Source: Azospirillum oryzae (GTDB lineage Bacteria; Pseudomonadota; Alphaproteobacteria; Azospirillales; Azospirillaceae). Taken from it: a stretch of DNA of 64,000 bases. Below the pieces are notes generated by a model. The model saw only the letters and a list, made by a program, of their open reading frames with translations. It searched no databases and was not told the DNA's origin. The translations under genes and the position numbers were made by a program. Position 1 is the first letter of the stretch, and the number at the start of each line of letters is the position of its first letter. The DNA lies in NCBI RefSeq assembly GCF_900177515.1, contig NZ_FXAK01000009.1, forward strand, positions 662,301 to 726,300, read 5' to 3'. Below are positions 28,592 through 37,387 of this stretch, piece after piece.

Positions 28592-29191
28592 TTATCGGCC
28601 GATCGGGGTGTTACCGAGCCATCGAGATACTTGTGAGAGCGTTTCCCGCTCCTGATCCGCTCGCATGGTGAAGGGCTCCAGGAGTCGTGATTGCGGTGCG
28701 TGGGCGGCGACGACCGAAATGCTGTCGCCTAGACCGTAACCGCCATGGGTGACGAAGGGGATGAGCGTTTTGCCGGACAAATCATGACCGGCCAGGAAGG
28801 ACCGGATCACCGGAGGGGTGCTCATCCCCCAGATGGGGAAGCCGATGAAAACGACGCCGTAGGATCGTATATCTGCCACCATGGCCCGGAGCGGGGGCCG
28901 ATACCCCGTGTCCCGCTCAGCCTGCGCCTGTCTGACGACGGCCTCGTAGTCTTCCGGGTACGGGGCGGCCGGCTCGATCTCGAACAGGTCCGCACCATGA
29001 GCCCGCCGGATTTGTCCCGCGACGACGCGGGTGTTGCCGGTGCGGGAGAAATAGACGACCAGAGGCGCTGCGCGGGATGGAGCCTGCTGGGCGGCGGCGG
29101 AACTGGCCGAAAGTCCCAGTCCTGACGTCAGCGGCAACGAGAGCGCGGCCGTCATGGCCTCCCTCCTCGACATTCCGCTCGGTCGTTTCAT
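28592..29191 (-). CDS. Exported flavodoxin-like protein
   Basis: 199 residues. The N-terminus (MKRPSGMSRREAMTAALSLPL..ASSAAAQQA) looks like a Tat-type signal with SRREAM in place of the consensus SRRxFL, so export is likely but not certain. The flavodoxin fold follows: LVVYFSRTGNTRVVA is the FMN phosphate loop, then GFPIWGMSTPPVIRSFLAGHDLSGKTLIPFVTHGGYGLG. Similar proteins are annotated as flavodoxins near aldo/keto reductase and SDR genes. It would carry FMN and move electrons or reduce quinones. It is the first intact gene of the minus-strand set that continues with the SDR and exporter. Confidence 0.85.
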   Translation of the reverse strand: MKRPSGMSRREAMTAALSLPLTSGLGLSASSAAAQQAPSRAAPLVVYFSRTGNTRVVAGQIRRAHGADLFEIEPAAPYPEDYEAVVRQAQAERDTGYRPPLRAMVADIRSYGVVFIGFPIWGMSTPPVIRSFLAGHDLSGKTLIPFVTHGGYGLGDSISVVAAHAPQSRLLEPFTMRADQERETLSQVSRWLGNTPIGR

Positions 29192-29211
29192 CGGATCGCT
29201 TCCCTCGCTTC

Positions 29212-29701
29212 GATCAGAGGCCGGTGGTCTTCATCAGATGTTCGGGGTAGCGTTGACCCTCGACGGCGATCTCCGCGGCGGCGGACAGGATTTCGGCGAG
29301 ATCCTCGATCGGCACTTTGGGCTCCACTCGGTATTGGTAGAAAAGGTCAATCACCTCGATGCCGAGCCGCTTCAGCGACGCTTGGCAACCGCTTTGATCT
29401 GTTCAGGACGGCTGTTCGTGCCGACCATCTTGCCGTCGACGGTATTGAAGCCGAACTTGGTGGCGATCACCACCCGGTCGCGCGCCAGTTTCAGTGCCTC
29501 GCCAACGATTTCCTCATTTGTGAAGAGGCCGCAGACCTCAGCCGTGTCGAAGAAGGTGGCGCCGAGCTCCATCGCCTGTCGGAGCAGCGTGATACTCTCC
29601 TCTGGGCTCAGCGCGTGACCGTAGCTGAAGTTCAGGCCCATGCAGCCAAAGCTGATTGCCGAGACCTCCAGGCCGGCCTTTCCAAGGACACGCGTCTTCA
29701 T
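29212..29701 (-). pseudogene. Aldo/keto reductase, frameshifted with internal deletion
   Basis: From the ATG at 29701 the frame reads MKTRVLGKAGLEVSAISFGCMG and on through the NADPH enzyme core with the catalytic Asp (FFDTAEVCG) and Lys (VVIATKFGF), to a stop after AVAKRR. A one-base loss there moves the continuation SLKRLGIEVIDLFYQYRVEP into another frame. After EDLAE about 150 residues are missing, and the text jumps to the family's C-terminus (EIAVEGQRYPEHLMKTTGL). It is thus a relic of an approximately 330-residue reductase. It lies upstream of the flavodoxin-like gene with which such reductases commonly cluster. Confidence 0.85.
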
Positions 29702-29776
29702 CGCTCTCCCTCCAGCCCACCGCTGCCGGCGCTCGACCATTGCGGTGAGCAGGAGATAGGCCACTTGGCGCCTTGC

Positions 29777-29834
29777 GATTAGACGGCATGATCGGCATGA
29801 GGCTATATCCGTCTTTCATGAATACACGGCCAAG
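29777..29834. repeat. Diverged direct repeat, copy 1
   Basis: GATTAGACGGCATG...CATGAATACACGGCCAAG corresponds at roughly 75-80 percent of positions to 30218-30278 (estimated by eye). The conserved minus-strand peptide suggests both are 3' ends of a duplicated gene. Confidence 0.5.
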
Positions 29835-30217
29835 TGCGCCATCGACCGAGTCTTGCTCTTGCCCATTGCCGCCGGTTGGGTTGATCAGCCCATGCGCTCC
29901 TCCCCCGATGGCCGGCGCTTCGGCACCGCGCTCGGCATCGTTTCGGAGCGCGGCGGAATACCGAAGCCGCGTTCGATTGCGGCCAGCACAAAGACGTAGA
30001 AGGTCGTAACGATGACACCGATGCCCATGCAAGTCATGGGGTGCGTCTCCTGCCGCCCGATGCGGCTGCTTGGCCTTCCGATCATCGAAGGCCGAGTTGT
30101 AATGGCCCGACGAGCCCAAGGCTGCGCCCGCGTCAACGATGGCGGCGGACAGGACCAATCCTGCCGTGGCTCTCAACCCGCCGGGATGAGTTGGAAATAA
30201 GGGAATTCAGGTCCGCT

Positions 30218-30278
30218 GATTAGACAGCATGGGCAGCATGAGCCCATGTCCGTACTTCATGAATGCGTAGCGGCCAAG
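30218..30278. repeat. Diverged direct repeat, copy 2
   Basis: Partner of 29777-29834. It lies just downstream of the stop of the minus-strand histidine kinase gene. Confidence 0.5.
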
Positions 30279-30300
30279 GGATGAGAGGGGGCTTCTGGTG

Positions 30301-31731
30301 TCAAATGCGCTTTTCGGCCGAGTGGCCCCAGACTGCGATCTGCCGCGCCGGCGTGCGCCTACCCTCTCGGTCATCACCGATATGCATTGCGGGAAGCGTG
30401 AGGACAGCGCGCAAGCCCCCGTCCGGCCGGTTCTCCAGACGAATGTCGCCGCCATGCCCGCGGACGATGGAGCGGGCAATGGACAGGCCAAGCCCGGCTC
30501 CACCAGTGCTCCGGTTGCGCGACGCCTCAAGCCGGACGAAGGGTTCGAATACCCGCTCGATGTCCAGCGCCGGGATGCCCGGCCCCCGGTCCTCGACCGT
30601 CACGCGGATGTCGCCACCATCGGGACACACAGTGACCCTGGCCTCAGTGCCATAGGCGATGGCGTTTTCTACGAGGTTGCGGACGACTCGCCGCATCGCG
30701 ATCGGACGGCAAACCACCGGCAGCTTGGCCCCGCCATCGAAAGTGACCGGGGCACCAACGTCGGCCATGTCCTCGCACACGCTCTCCACCAGCGAGACGA
30801 GATCCACGGCCCGCGCCTGCTCGCCTCCCTCCTCGCGGGCGAAGGACAGCATGGCCTCGGCGGTAAGCCGGAGTTCCTCCACATTGTCTAGCATGCGCTG
30901 CTTGGTCTCGTCCTCTTCTAGCAGTTCAACCCTCAGGCGAAGATTGGTGATGGGGGTGCGCAGATCGTGGCTGACCGCCGCCAGCATCCGCGTGCGGTCG
31001 TCTACGAAGCGCCGCAGCCGCGCGCCCATGGCATTGAAGGCAGTCGCGGCACGGCGAACCTCGTCAGGCCCCGTCCGCTCGTCCAACTCCACCGCTTCCC
31101 CCCGTCCGAGCCGCTCGGCCGCTTCGCCGATCTGCTTGAGCGGCCGGGAGATGCGGCAAGAGATGAAGAAGGCAACCAGCGCCACCATGGCGACGGAGGT
31201 TAGGATGGAAAAATACAGCGAGCCGTTGGACACCGCCGGCCGCGCCGGCTGTACCGTGGCGGCGTTCAGCCAGCGGCCGTCGGGGAAGAGGGCGGAAACC
31301 ATGAGCTTCAGCTGCTCCGATCCGTCCGGCGCCGCGAGCGCGGTGCCGCCGGGTCGCCTGATCAGCACGCGGATCTCACGGACGGCGTCGCCCACCTGCG
31401 CCTTCAGCCGGTCGCGCGCGGCAAGGGCTTCGCCCGTCGGTGTCACCGAGGCGCCGATCTGCTCGCGATCCCACCAGAGCCTAAATTCGCCGCTGCTCAC
31501 CGCTTCCAGAGCGTCCTTGTGCAGAGGGTTCGGAGCGGCCGCAATCAAACGAATGGCTGCCGCTGTTCGGGTGATCGTATCTTCCACCCGCAGCTGCTGC
31601 ATGGCGAAAGCGCGCTCGTCCATGTAAGCGTACCAGCTGCCCAGCTTGGCGACCACGACGGCGGCGGCCAGCAGCAGGACCATCTGCGTGAACAGGGTAC
31701 GCGGCACGAGGTGGCGGAGCAGTGGGGTCAT
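30301..31731 (-). CDS. Sensor histidine kinase (HAMP-HisKA-HATPase)
   Basis: About 476 residues from the ATG at 31731 (MTPLLRHLVPRTLFTQMVLLL). It has a first transmembrane helix, a periplasmic sensor of about 150 residues, a second helix (LYFSILTSVAMVALVAFFI), a HAMP domain, and a HisKA box with the phosphoacceptor His in AAVSHDLRTPI. The ATPase has NLVENAIAYG (N box), VEDRGPGIP (G1), and GGAGLGLSIARSIV (G2). The start overlaps the stop of the response regulator gene by four bases (ATGA), so the two are coupled. The signal is unknown. The pair is of the OmpR/EnvZ class and faces the degraded cupin gene across a shared promoter region. Confidence 0.93.
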   Translation of the reverse strand: MTPLLRHLVPRTLFTQMVLLLAAAVVVAKLGSWYAYMDERAFAMQQLRVEDTITRTAAAIRLIAAAPNPLHKDALEAVSSGEFRLWWDREQIGASVTPTGEALAARDRLKAQVGDAVREIRVLIRRPGGTALAAPDGSEQLKLMVSALFPDGRWLNAATVQPARPAVSNGSLYFSILTSVAMVALVAFFISCRISRPLKQIGEAAERLGRGEAVELDERTGPDEVRRAATAFNAMGARLRRFVDDRTRMLAAVSHDLRTPITNLRLRVELLEEDETKQRMLDNVEELRLTAEAMLSFAREEGGEQARAVDLVSLVESVCEDMADVGAPVTFDGGAKLPVVCRPIAMRRVVRNLVENAIAYGTEARVTVCPDGGDIRVTVEDRGPGIPALDIERVFEPFVRLEASRNRSTGGAGLGLSIARSIVRGHGGDIRLENRPDGGLRAVLTLPAMHIGDDREGRRTPARQIAVWGHSAEKRI

Positions 31732-32471
31732 GGCAGTTCGCTCACGCTGGTGGCGAAGCAATAACCGCCACCCCAGACGGTCTTTATCAGGCTCGGGTTG
31801 CGCGGGTCGGCCTCCACTTTGCGGCGCAGCCGACTGACCTGATTGTCGATGCTGCGGTCGAAGGCATCGGCGGTGCGGCCCCTGGTGAGGTCTAGCAACT
31901 GGTCGCGCGACAGCACGATGCCGGGATGGCGCACGAAGGCCTCCAGCATCAGATACTCCGAGGTGCTGAGCGAGACCACAACCCCGTCGCTGCCCGTCAG
32001 TTCCCGCCGTCCCAGGTCGAGAACCCATCCTTCGAATACCACACGCTGGCTTTCGCCGCGCCGCCGCGCTGCATCCACCGGTAGGCTGCGGCTGCGGCGC
32101 ATCACAGCCTTGATGCGAGCCAGCAATTCGCGTGGCTCGAAGGGCTTTGGCACATAGTCGTCGGCCCCCATCTCCAGCCCGATGACCCGGTCGGTGAACT
32201 CGCCGAGTGCGGTCAGGAAGATAATTGGCAACTCGGTGGTTTCCCGCAAGTGACGGCACAGGCTGAGGCCATCCTCGCCCGGCATCATGATGTCCAGCAC
32301 GACGAGGTCCGGCGCGGCAGTGCGCAGGACGCGTCTTGCCGCAGCGGCGTCTTCCGCCGTGGTGACGCGCAGTCCATGACGGTCGAGATAGCGCGCCAGC
32401 GTCTCGCGGATGTCGCGATGATCATCGACCAGCAGCAGATGGATGGACGCGTCTTCGGTTGGAAGCGGCAT
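31728..32471 (-). CDS. OmpR-family response regulator
   Basis: About 247 residues from the ATG at 32471 (MPLPTEDASIHLLLVDDHRD). The open frame runs 164 codons longer, but only this start gives the standard receiver. The receiver has acidic DD at about residues 16-17, the phosphoacceptor Asp in LVVLDIMMPGEDG, Thr in FLTALGE, and Lys in YVPKPFEP. The winged helix contains LSTSEYLMLEAFV and IDNQVSRLRRKVE. It is the partner of the downstream kinase. A direct repeat TGTACC at a 10-bp step lies about 95 bp upstream and is a candidate site for its own control. Confidence 0.93.
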   Translation of the reverse strand: MPLPTEDASIHLLLVDDHRDIRETLARYLDRHGLRVTTAEDAAAARRVLRTAAPDLVVLDIMMPGEDGLSLCRHLRETTELPIIFLTALGEFTDRVIGLEMGADDYVPKPFEPRELLARIKAVMRRSRSLPVDAARRRGESQRVVFEGWVLDLGRRELTGSDGVVVSLSTSEYLMLEAFVRHPGIVLSRDQLLDLTRGRTADAFDRSIDNQVSRLRRKVEADPRNPSLIKTVWGGGYCFATSVSELP

Positions 32472-32560
32472 GGGACACCGTGGAAACAGGAAAAGCCGGC
32501 AATCTGGACCTGCGATGCCCGAACAGTGACACGGCCGGCCGGACCACCAAAGCACGAATG

Positions 32561-32576
32561 TGTACCAATCTGTACC
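32561..32576. promoter_or_regulatory. TGTACC direct repeat, candidate OmpR-type site
   Basis: TGTACCAATC is followed at once by TGTACCAGTT, giving two TGTACC half-sites in the same orientation one helical turn apart. This is the geometry bound by OmpR/PhoB regulators. It lies between the divergent response regulator and cupin genes. Confidence 0.5.
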
Positions 32577-32662
32577 AGTTCTGGCGGTTTGCCACAGACC
32601 GATACACAAAGCCGGTCCGGCTGACACAGTCTTGCGACATCCGCCCCTTAGACCTGGGTTCG

Positions 32663-32684
32663 CCGCCGGAAGCTCCTCCGGCGG
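32663..32684. other. Small hairpin in the leader of the cupin pseudogene
   Basis: CCGCCGGA and TCCGGCGG are perfect 8-base arms around AGCTCC, ending 94 bp before the cupin ATG. It could be a leader structure or a terminator. No U-run follows. Confidence 0.35.
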
Positions 32685-32778
32685 TACCCGGCCGGTGGCG
32701 AGATCCCCATGCGTCCAACCGTCCGGCCGGGCCCCGCATTGCACAGATGGCTCCACCTCGCCACTCGGAGGATAAGAC

Positions 32779-33326
32779 ATGAGGGTCCTTGCCGCAGCAG
32801 TGATGTCGCTTTCGGCTGTGCTGTCGGTGTCCCTGTTCACCTCTGTGTTCATCCAGGAGAGCTTGGCGAACGGCTCGTTGGTTTTGGCCGGCTTACCGTC
32901 CGCGGCAGAGGCCAATGCGCCGTCGCTGACGATCACGAGAAGCGGCTCGATCCTATCGGGCAAGGCTCCCGCAGATCACTTTACCGGCTCCGCGTGGATT
33001 GATCGCCGGTTCCAGGCGCCAACCCCCGCCCGTGGTGCCGGTGCATCGGTACCGTTCGAGCTTGGAGCCCGCACTGCGTAGCACACTCATCCGCTGGGTC
33101 AGACCCTGATCGTGACCGCCGGCGCCAGCCGGGCGCAGCGCTGGGACGAGGCCACCATGGAGATCCGCCTCGGCGCATGGTCTGGATTCCTCTTGGAGAA
33201 AAGCACTGACATGGGGTTTCGCCAGCCACAGCCATGACCTGCATCGCCATTTCCGAGGCACTCGACGGCATGTCGGACGACTGGATGGAAAAGGTCAGCG
33301 ACGCGCAATACGGCAACCCGCGCTGA
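32779..33326 (+). pseudogene. Exported cupin, nonsense and frameshift mutations
   Basis: An ATG with a GGAGG ribosome site starts a signal-peptide-bearing protein (MRVLAAAVMSLSAVLSV). It then matches the cupin at 36829: FTGSAWIDRRFQ, PFELGARTA. A TAG at the codon where its relatives have Trp (before HTHPLGQTLIVTAG) stops it. Later a frame change breaks the second metal site before WMEKVSDAQYGN, which ends at 33326. Two lesions make it clearly inactive. It is divergent from the response regulator gene, so it was probably under that system's control. Intact relatives are at 24913 and 36829. Confidence 0.85.
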
Positions 33327-33981
33327 CACCCGTCTTCGAAAAGCGATCACGAAAAAAAGCGCCGCAGATCGCCTGCGGCGGGCCGACACCGGAGTACAAG
33401 ATGAAGACGCCCATTGCCCGCTCCTTCCCGATCGGAGCCATGAAGCTGGTCTGGACCTTGAGCACGTCGTTCCACGCGCGAGGGACGGTATCGCTAGCAT
33501 CGGCAGCCTCCACCCCCACCACCGCCGTGTAGCCGACAGCGACCCAGAGGTTGATGGGCGGCATCGCTCCAAAGCTGGCTAATCTCACCGACAGCATGCT
33601 CTTTGACGATGTGTGAGTGTGGATCGGCGTGGGATTCTGACGCCGTTCGGCACGGGAACGCGTGGACATCAATGGAAATTTTAGGGTCCCGACCGCCCGC
33701 TGTTTCACATATGGTGCGGCTAATAAGGTCGGCCGGGAAGTGATAGCAGTAGCCTCACCCCCAATATAATGCGTCCGATCGCCTGCTGCCAACTCGACTC
33801 GTTACCGTGACCGTGCCGACCCGCCGCCTCCAACAGATGGCTCCCCCGTCCACACATCACAACCATCAGACGACCATTCATTAGGTGTTCTTATAACCTC
33901 ATGCGCATCTAGCGGCCTAATCGAGAACTGGCTGAGCTGCTAGATATAGACCGTCTCAAGACTTCGGAAGGAAATGCGACC
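33327..33981. other. Intergenic with an unassigned minus-strand frame
   Basis: The minus strand from about 33600 to 33400 reads as a hydrophobic-to-amphipathic peptide (NLWVAVGYTAVVGVEA..VPRAWNDVLKVQTSFMAPIG) that I do not recognise. It may be a relic of a membrane protein. A terminator-like hairpin lies at 33352-33380. Near 33700-33960 the sequence is less GC-rich and should carry the promoter of the hydrolase operon. Confidence 0.4.
33352..33380 (-). terminator. Intrinsic terminator reading on the minus strand
   Basis: Eight-base arms CGCCGCAG and CTGCGGCG enclose ATCGC. On the minus strand the hairpin is followed directly by seven U residues (A-run at 33352-33358). It fits termination of minus-strand transcription coming from about 33600. 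Confidence 0.55.
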
Positions 33982-35064
33982 TTGATCTCTTGGAAGTATC
34001 TTCTCGCACCCTTGTTGGTCACTGCGAGTATCCTTGCCAGCCCCGCTGTAATCGCTCAGCAGGGAAGCAAGGCGGAGCCTTTGATCATCCAAGAGCAAGG
34101 TAGTTTCGCTGTCGGTGGAACTGTAACCCGCACGCCCGGAACCTACAGCAACAACGTGCCGACCGCCGCTGGGCAGAGTATCCACGGCGACCATCTCTAC
34201 AGTTTCTATCAAGTCCCCCAAGCGCCAAAGAACCTGCCCATCGTCATGCTCCATGGCGCCTACCAGTCGGCGCGCAGTTGGGAGACCACAGCCGATGGGC
34301 GCGAAGGCTTCCAGAACATCTTCCTGCGGCGACATTTCCCGGTCTATCTGGTCGATCAGCCGCGCCGTGGACGGGCGGGCAACAGCACCGTCGGAACGAC
34401 GATCGAGCCAACGCCTTATGACCAACTCTTCTTCGATCAGTTCCGCCTGGGCAAATGGCCGAACTACTTTGACAATGTGCAGTTCGATCGCAAGCCTGAG
34501 ACGCTGGACCAGTTCTTCCGGTCCGTCACACCGAACACCGGGCCATATGATGCCGGTGTGATCTCGGATGCCATGTCGGCGTTGTTCGCAAAGATCGGCC
34601 CGGCGATCCTCTTCACTCATTCCCAGGGCGGCGGTCCAGGCTGGCTGACGGCGATCAAGTCCCCCAACGTCAAAGCGATCGTTGCTTTCGAGCCGGGCAG
34701 CGGCTTCATCTTCCCAGCAGGCGAATTGCCCGCGGCGATGCCGAGCGCGGCAGGGACCCTGTCCCCCGAGGCCGTGTCGCTCGCCGACTTTGAGAGGCTC
34801 ACCCGTGTCCCGGTGATCATTTATTACGGCGACAACTTCCCGACCGAGCCGACGACCGAGCGTGGACAGGACAACTGGCGGGTGAGGCTCGCCATGGCGC
34901 GGCTCTGGGTCGACGCCATCAACAGGCATGGCGGCGACGCCCGGCTGGTGCATCTCCCGCAAATCGGACTCCGCGGCAACACGCACTTCCTGATGTCAGA
35001 CCTGAACAATGTCGAGATCGCGGACCACGTCTCGCAGTTCCTTGCCGAGAAGAAACTGGACTAA
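33982..35064 (+). CDS. Exported alpha/beta hydrolase
   Basis: 360 residues from a TTG start, with AAGGAA 10 bases before it; no in-frame ATG is better placed. A signal peptide (ISWKYLLAPLLVTASILASPAVIA) precedes a large alpha/beta hydrolase with the oxyanion strand IVMLHGAYQSARSWE and a nucleophile elbow THSQGGGPGW (Ser). A late His sits in LRGNTHFLM. It resembles esterases of the secreted alpha/beta hydrolase group. It is the first gene of a seven-gene plus-strand run of mostly exported enzymes. The substrate is not known. Confidence 0.85.
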   Translation: MISWKYLLAPLLVTASILASPAVIAQQGSKAEPLIIQEQGSFAVGGTVTRTPGTYSNNVPTAAGQSIHGDHLYSFYQVPQAPKNLPIVMLHGAYQSARSWETTADGREGFQNIFLRRHFPVYLVDQPRRGRAGNSTVGTTIEPTPYDQLFFDQFRLGKWPNYFDNVQFDRKPETLDQFFRSVTPNTGPYDAGVISDAMSALFAKIGPAILFTHSQGGGPGWLTAIKSPNVKAIVAFEPGSGFIFPAGELPAAMPSAAGTLSPEAVSLADFERLTRVPVIIYYGDNFPTEPTTERGQDNWRVRLAMARLWVDAINRHGGDARLVHLPQIGLRGNTHFLMSDLNNVEIADHVSQFLAEKKLD

Positions 35065-35135
35065 CGCGCTTGCGCCGTTCTTCGCTGCTGCGAGAACACA
35101 GTCTTCTTCCCTGAATTCAAAGAATGGAGTTCGAA

Positions 35136-36248
35136 ATGACCAATGACGCCATCAACGATGGTAGGCGGGGGTTCCTGGGAGCCTCGGCCCTCGTTCTCAC
35201 AGGTGCAATGTTTGGGGGGATTGCAATGACCAGTGCCACCGCTATCGCAGCCGACTACAAGCAAAACCCGTTCACATTGGTTTATGATGGCGCGATCACA
35301 AAGAATGAGCCAGGCAAGGTCAATATCCATCCGGTGAACTACAAGCTCAACGGCTTGGATATCGTCGCCAACGTCTATACCCCGGCAAACTACGATCCGA
35401 ACCAAAGATACCCTGCGATCGTCGTCGCGCATCCGAACGGCGGGGTCAAGGAACAGGTCGCCGGCCTGTATGCGCAGCACTTGGCAGACCAGGGTTACAT
35501 CACGATCACCGCCGATGCTGCGTATCAGGGTGGGAGCGGCGGCAAGCCGCGCAGCGTGGACAAACCCGCCTTCCGGATCGAGGACATTCATGGGATGGCG
35601 GACTTCATCACCCGCTATCCGGGGGTCGATGCCGGGCGACTGGGTGTTCTGGGGATCTGCGGCGGCGGCGGCTACTCGTTGGCAGCGGCGAAAACCGACA
35701 AGCGCTTCAAGGCGATTGCGACGCTGAGCATGTTCAATTCAGGACGGGTTCGTCGCAATGGTTATGTGGATTCACAACTGGCGACCATCCAGGACCGTCT
35801 GCAGCAGGCGTCTGCCGCCCGTGCCCAGGAAGCGGCGGGTGGGGAGATCCTCTATTCGGGCGATGCCAACCTGACGGACGCGCAGATCGCCGCACTGCCG
35901 TTCGATCTGTACCGGCAAGGTTACGAATATTACTGGAAGACCCACGCCCATCCTGGCTCGACCTTCAAATACACCACCAGCAGCCTGCTCGACCTGATGC
36001 GCTGGGATGCGACCGACCAGATTGAGCTCATCAACACGCCGCTGCTGATGATCGCCGGCAGCAAGGCCGACAGCCTGTACATGACCGAGGATGCCTTTGC
36101 CAAGGCAACCGGCACCAAGGACAAGGAACTGTTCAAGATCGACGGCGCGACGCATATCGAAACCTACTGGGTTCCAAAATATGTGGAAGCCGCGATGGGA
36201 AAGCTTGCGCCGTTCTTCGGCCGAACTCTTGCGTCTGGCCGCTCATAA
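35136..36248 (+). CDS. Exported dienelactone-hydrolase-like alpha/beta hydrolase
   Basis: About 370 residues from the ATG at 35136, which has GGAG six bases upstream (an ATG at 35124 is in frame but poorly spaced). An N-terminal signal with a twin-Arg pair (DGRRGFLGASALVLTGAM) suggests Tat export. The fold carries the nucleophile elbow GICGGGGY, where Cys takes the place of Ser as in dienelactone hydrolase. A late His is in DGATHIETYW. Such proteins hydrolyse lactones or esters. It follows the first hydrolase by 71 bp and precedes the CMD-fold gene by 105 bp. Confidence 0.85.
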   Translation: MTNDAINDGRRGFLGASALVLTGAMFGGIAMTSATAIAADYKQNPFTLVYDGAITKNEPGKVNIHPVNYKLNGLDIVANVYTPANYDPNQRYPAIVVAHPNGGVKEQVAGLYAQHLADQGYITITADAAYQGGSGGKPRSVDKPAFRIEDIHGMADFITRYPGVDAGRLGVLGICGGGGYSLAAAKTDKRFKAIATLSMFNSGRVRRNGYVDSQLATIQDRLQQASAARAQEAAGGEILYSGDANLTDAQIAALPFDLYRQGYEYYWKTHAHPGSTFKYTTSSLLDLMRWDATDQIELINTPLLMIAGSKADSLYMTEDAFAKATGTKDKELFKIDGATHIETYWVPKYVEAAMGKLAPFFGRTLASGRS

Positions 36249-36353
36249 CCCGGTTTGGTCCCTCGTTAGCAACGAGTATCCCGAGAATGCTTTGGCCAAA
36301 CAGCGTCCAGGTTCTTACCGGACGCCGCTTTCCGACCGAGGAGGAGACGCAAA

Positions 36354-36782
36354 GTGAACAAGCTCATTAGAAAGCTGCTCATCGCAACCAGCCTGCTTCT
36401 GACCGCGGGAGTGTCCACCATGGCCAACGCGCAAAGCCAGTCTCCCACCAGATCAGAAGTGGTGCCCGCCCAACAGCAATCGCGCGCGCAGCAACTGATG
36501 GGTGACATCGCGCCCAAGCTTGCTGAACTGACCGACGATGTGCTGTTCGGCGATATCTGGGAGCGGCCTGGTCTCGCCAAGCGCGACCGCAGCCTGATTA
36601 CCGTCGCGGCGCTGATTGCGCTGAACCGCCCGGACCAGCTTCGCTCCCACATCGCGCTCGCGCGGCGCAACGGCGTGACCGAACAGGAGATCGTCGAGAC
36701 GATCACCCAGCTCGCCTTCTACTCGGGCTGGCCCAACGCGATCACCGCGGTCGGCGTTGCCCGCGAGGTGTTCAAAAAGTGA
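36354..36782 (+). CDS. Exported carboxymuconolactone decarboxylase-family protein
   Basis: 142 residues from a GTG with a strong GAGGAGGAG ribosome site. It starts with a signal peptide (MNKLIRKLLIATSLLLTAG..ANA), unusual for this family. The CMD domain follows: DVLFGDIWERPGLAKRDRSLITVAALIAL, then SHIALARRNGVTEQEIVETITQLAFYSGWPNA. The CxxC pair of the AhpD branch is absent, so peroxidase function is unlikely; it fits the gamma-CMD branch seen next to GtHNL-type cupins. The cupin gene follows 46 bp downstream. The role is probably enzymatic on a lactone or acid in the periplasm. Confidence 0.87.
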   Translation: MNKLIRKLLIATSLLLTAGVSTMANAQSQSPTRSEVVPAQQQSRAQQLMGDIAPKLAELTDDVLFGDIWERPGLAKRDRSLITVAALIALNRPDQLRSHIALARRNGVTEQEIVETITQLAFYSGWPNAITAVGVAREVFKK

Positions 36783-36828
36783 GCGGATCGCCACGCCAGG
36801 CCGCAATCCAACGGATTGAAGGAGTGAG

Positions 36829-37299
36829 ATGAAGTCCCTCGTTGCAGCAAGCGTTTCCATTGTCCTCTGCGCCTCATCGGCGTTGGCCCAGCCAAAAACC
36901 ACGATTACCCTCACACCTCCTGGATCGCAGCCGTCCTCCATCGGCGCTGCCGAGAACTTCACGGGATCGGTGCGGGTCGACTCCCGGTTTCAGGGAACCG
37001 CGCCCGCCCGCATTGGCGGTGCAACGGTGACCTTTGAACCTGGTGCCCGCACGGCTTGGCATAGCCATCCCCTCGGCCAAACGCTGATCGTCACGGCGGG
37101 TATCGGACTTGTCCAGGAATGGGGGGCTCCAATCCAGGAGATCGCGCCGGGTGACATCGTGTGGATTCCGCCGGGGGTGAAGCACTGGCACGGCGCCAGC
37201 TCGAGCAACGGCATGTCGCACATCGCCTTTTCCGAAGCGCTCGACGGCAAGTCGGTCGACTGGATGGAAAAGGTTACGGACGAACAGTATCGGCGATAG
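36829..37299 (+). CDS. Exported cupin, hydroxynitrile-lyase-like
   Basis: 156 residues with a signal peptide (MKSLVAASVSIVLCASSALA). The cupin barrel has GARTAWHSHPLGQTLIVTAG (two His and a Gln as metal ligands) and GVKHWHGAS (third His), and ends in WMEKVTDEQYRR. It belongs with the GtHNL-like Mn-dependent cupins. The periplasmic location, next to a CMD-fold protein and hydrolases, suggests a role in opening or decarboxylating a lactone-type or cyanohydrin-type substrate, which is inference. The degraded gene at 32779 is its nearest relative in the window. Confidence 0.9.
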   Translation: MKSLVAASVSIVLCASSALAQPKTTITLTPPGSQPSSIGAAENFTGSVRVDSRFQGTAPARIGGATVTFEPGARTAWHSHPLGQTLIVTAGIGLVQEWGAPIQEIAPGDIVWIPPGVKHWHGASSSNGMSHIAFSEALDGKSVDWMEKVTDEQYRR

Positions 37300-37387
37300 T
37301 CGCCTTGCATTGGAGGCTGCGGCGATCCGTTGGGCGACCCTGATTGCACAAGACCTGCCGGTCTACGAACCCCGAGCGAGGTTACTC

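Larger units (their letters stand above)
29702..30300. other. Intergenic with two related 60-bp segments
   Basis: No intact gene is evident here. Two diverged direct copies of about 60 bp (29777-29834 and 30218-30278) stand out; on the minus strand they read as LGR-FMK-G-LM-M-SN-like peptides. Between them the minus strand has a hydrophobic stretch (VIVTTFYVFVLAAIERGFG) that may be what is left of a small membrane protein. I cannot assign it. Confidence 0.4.
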
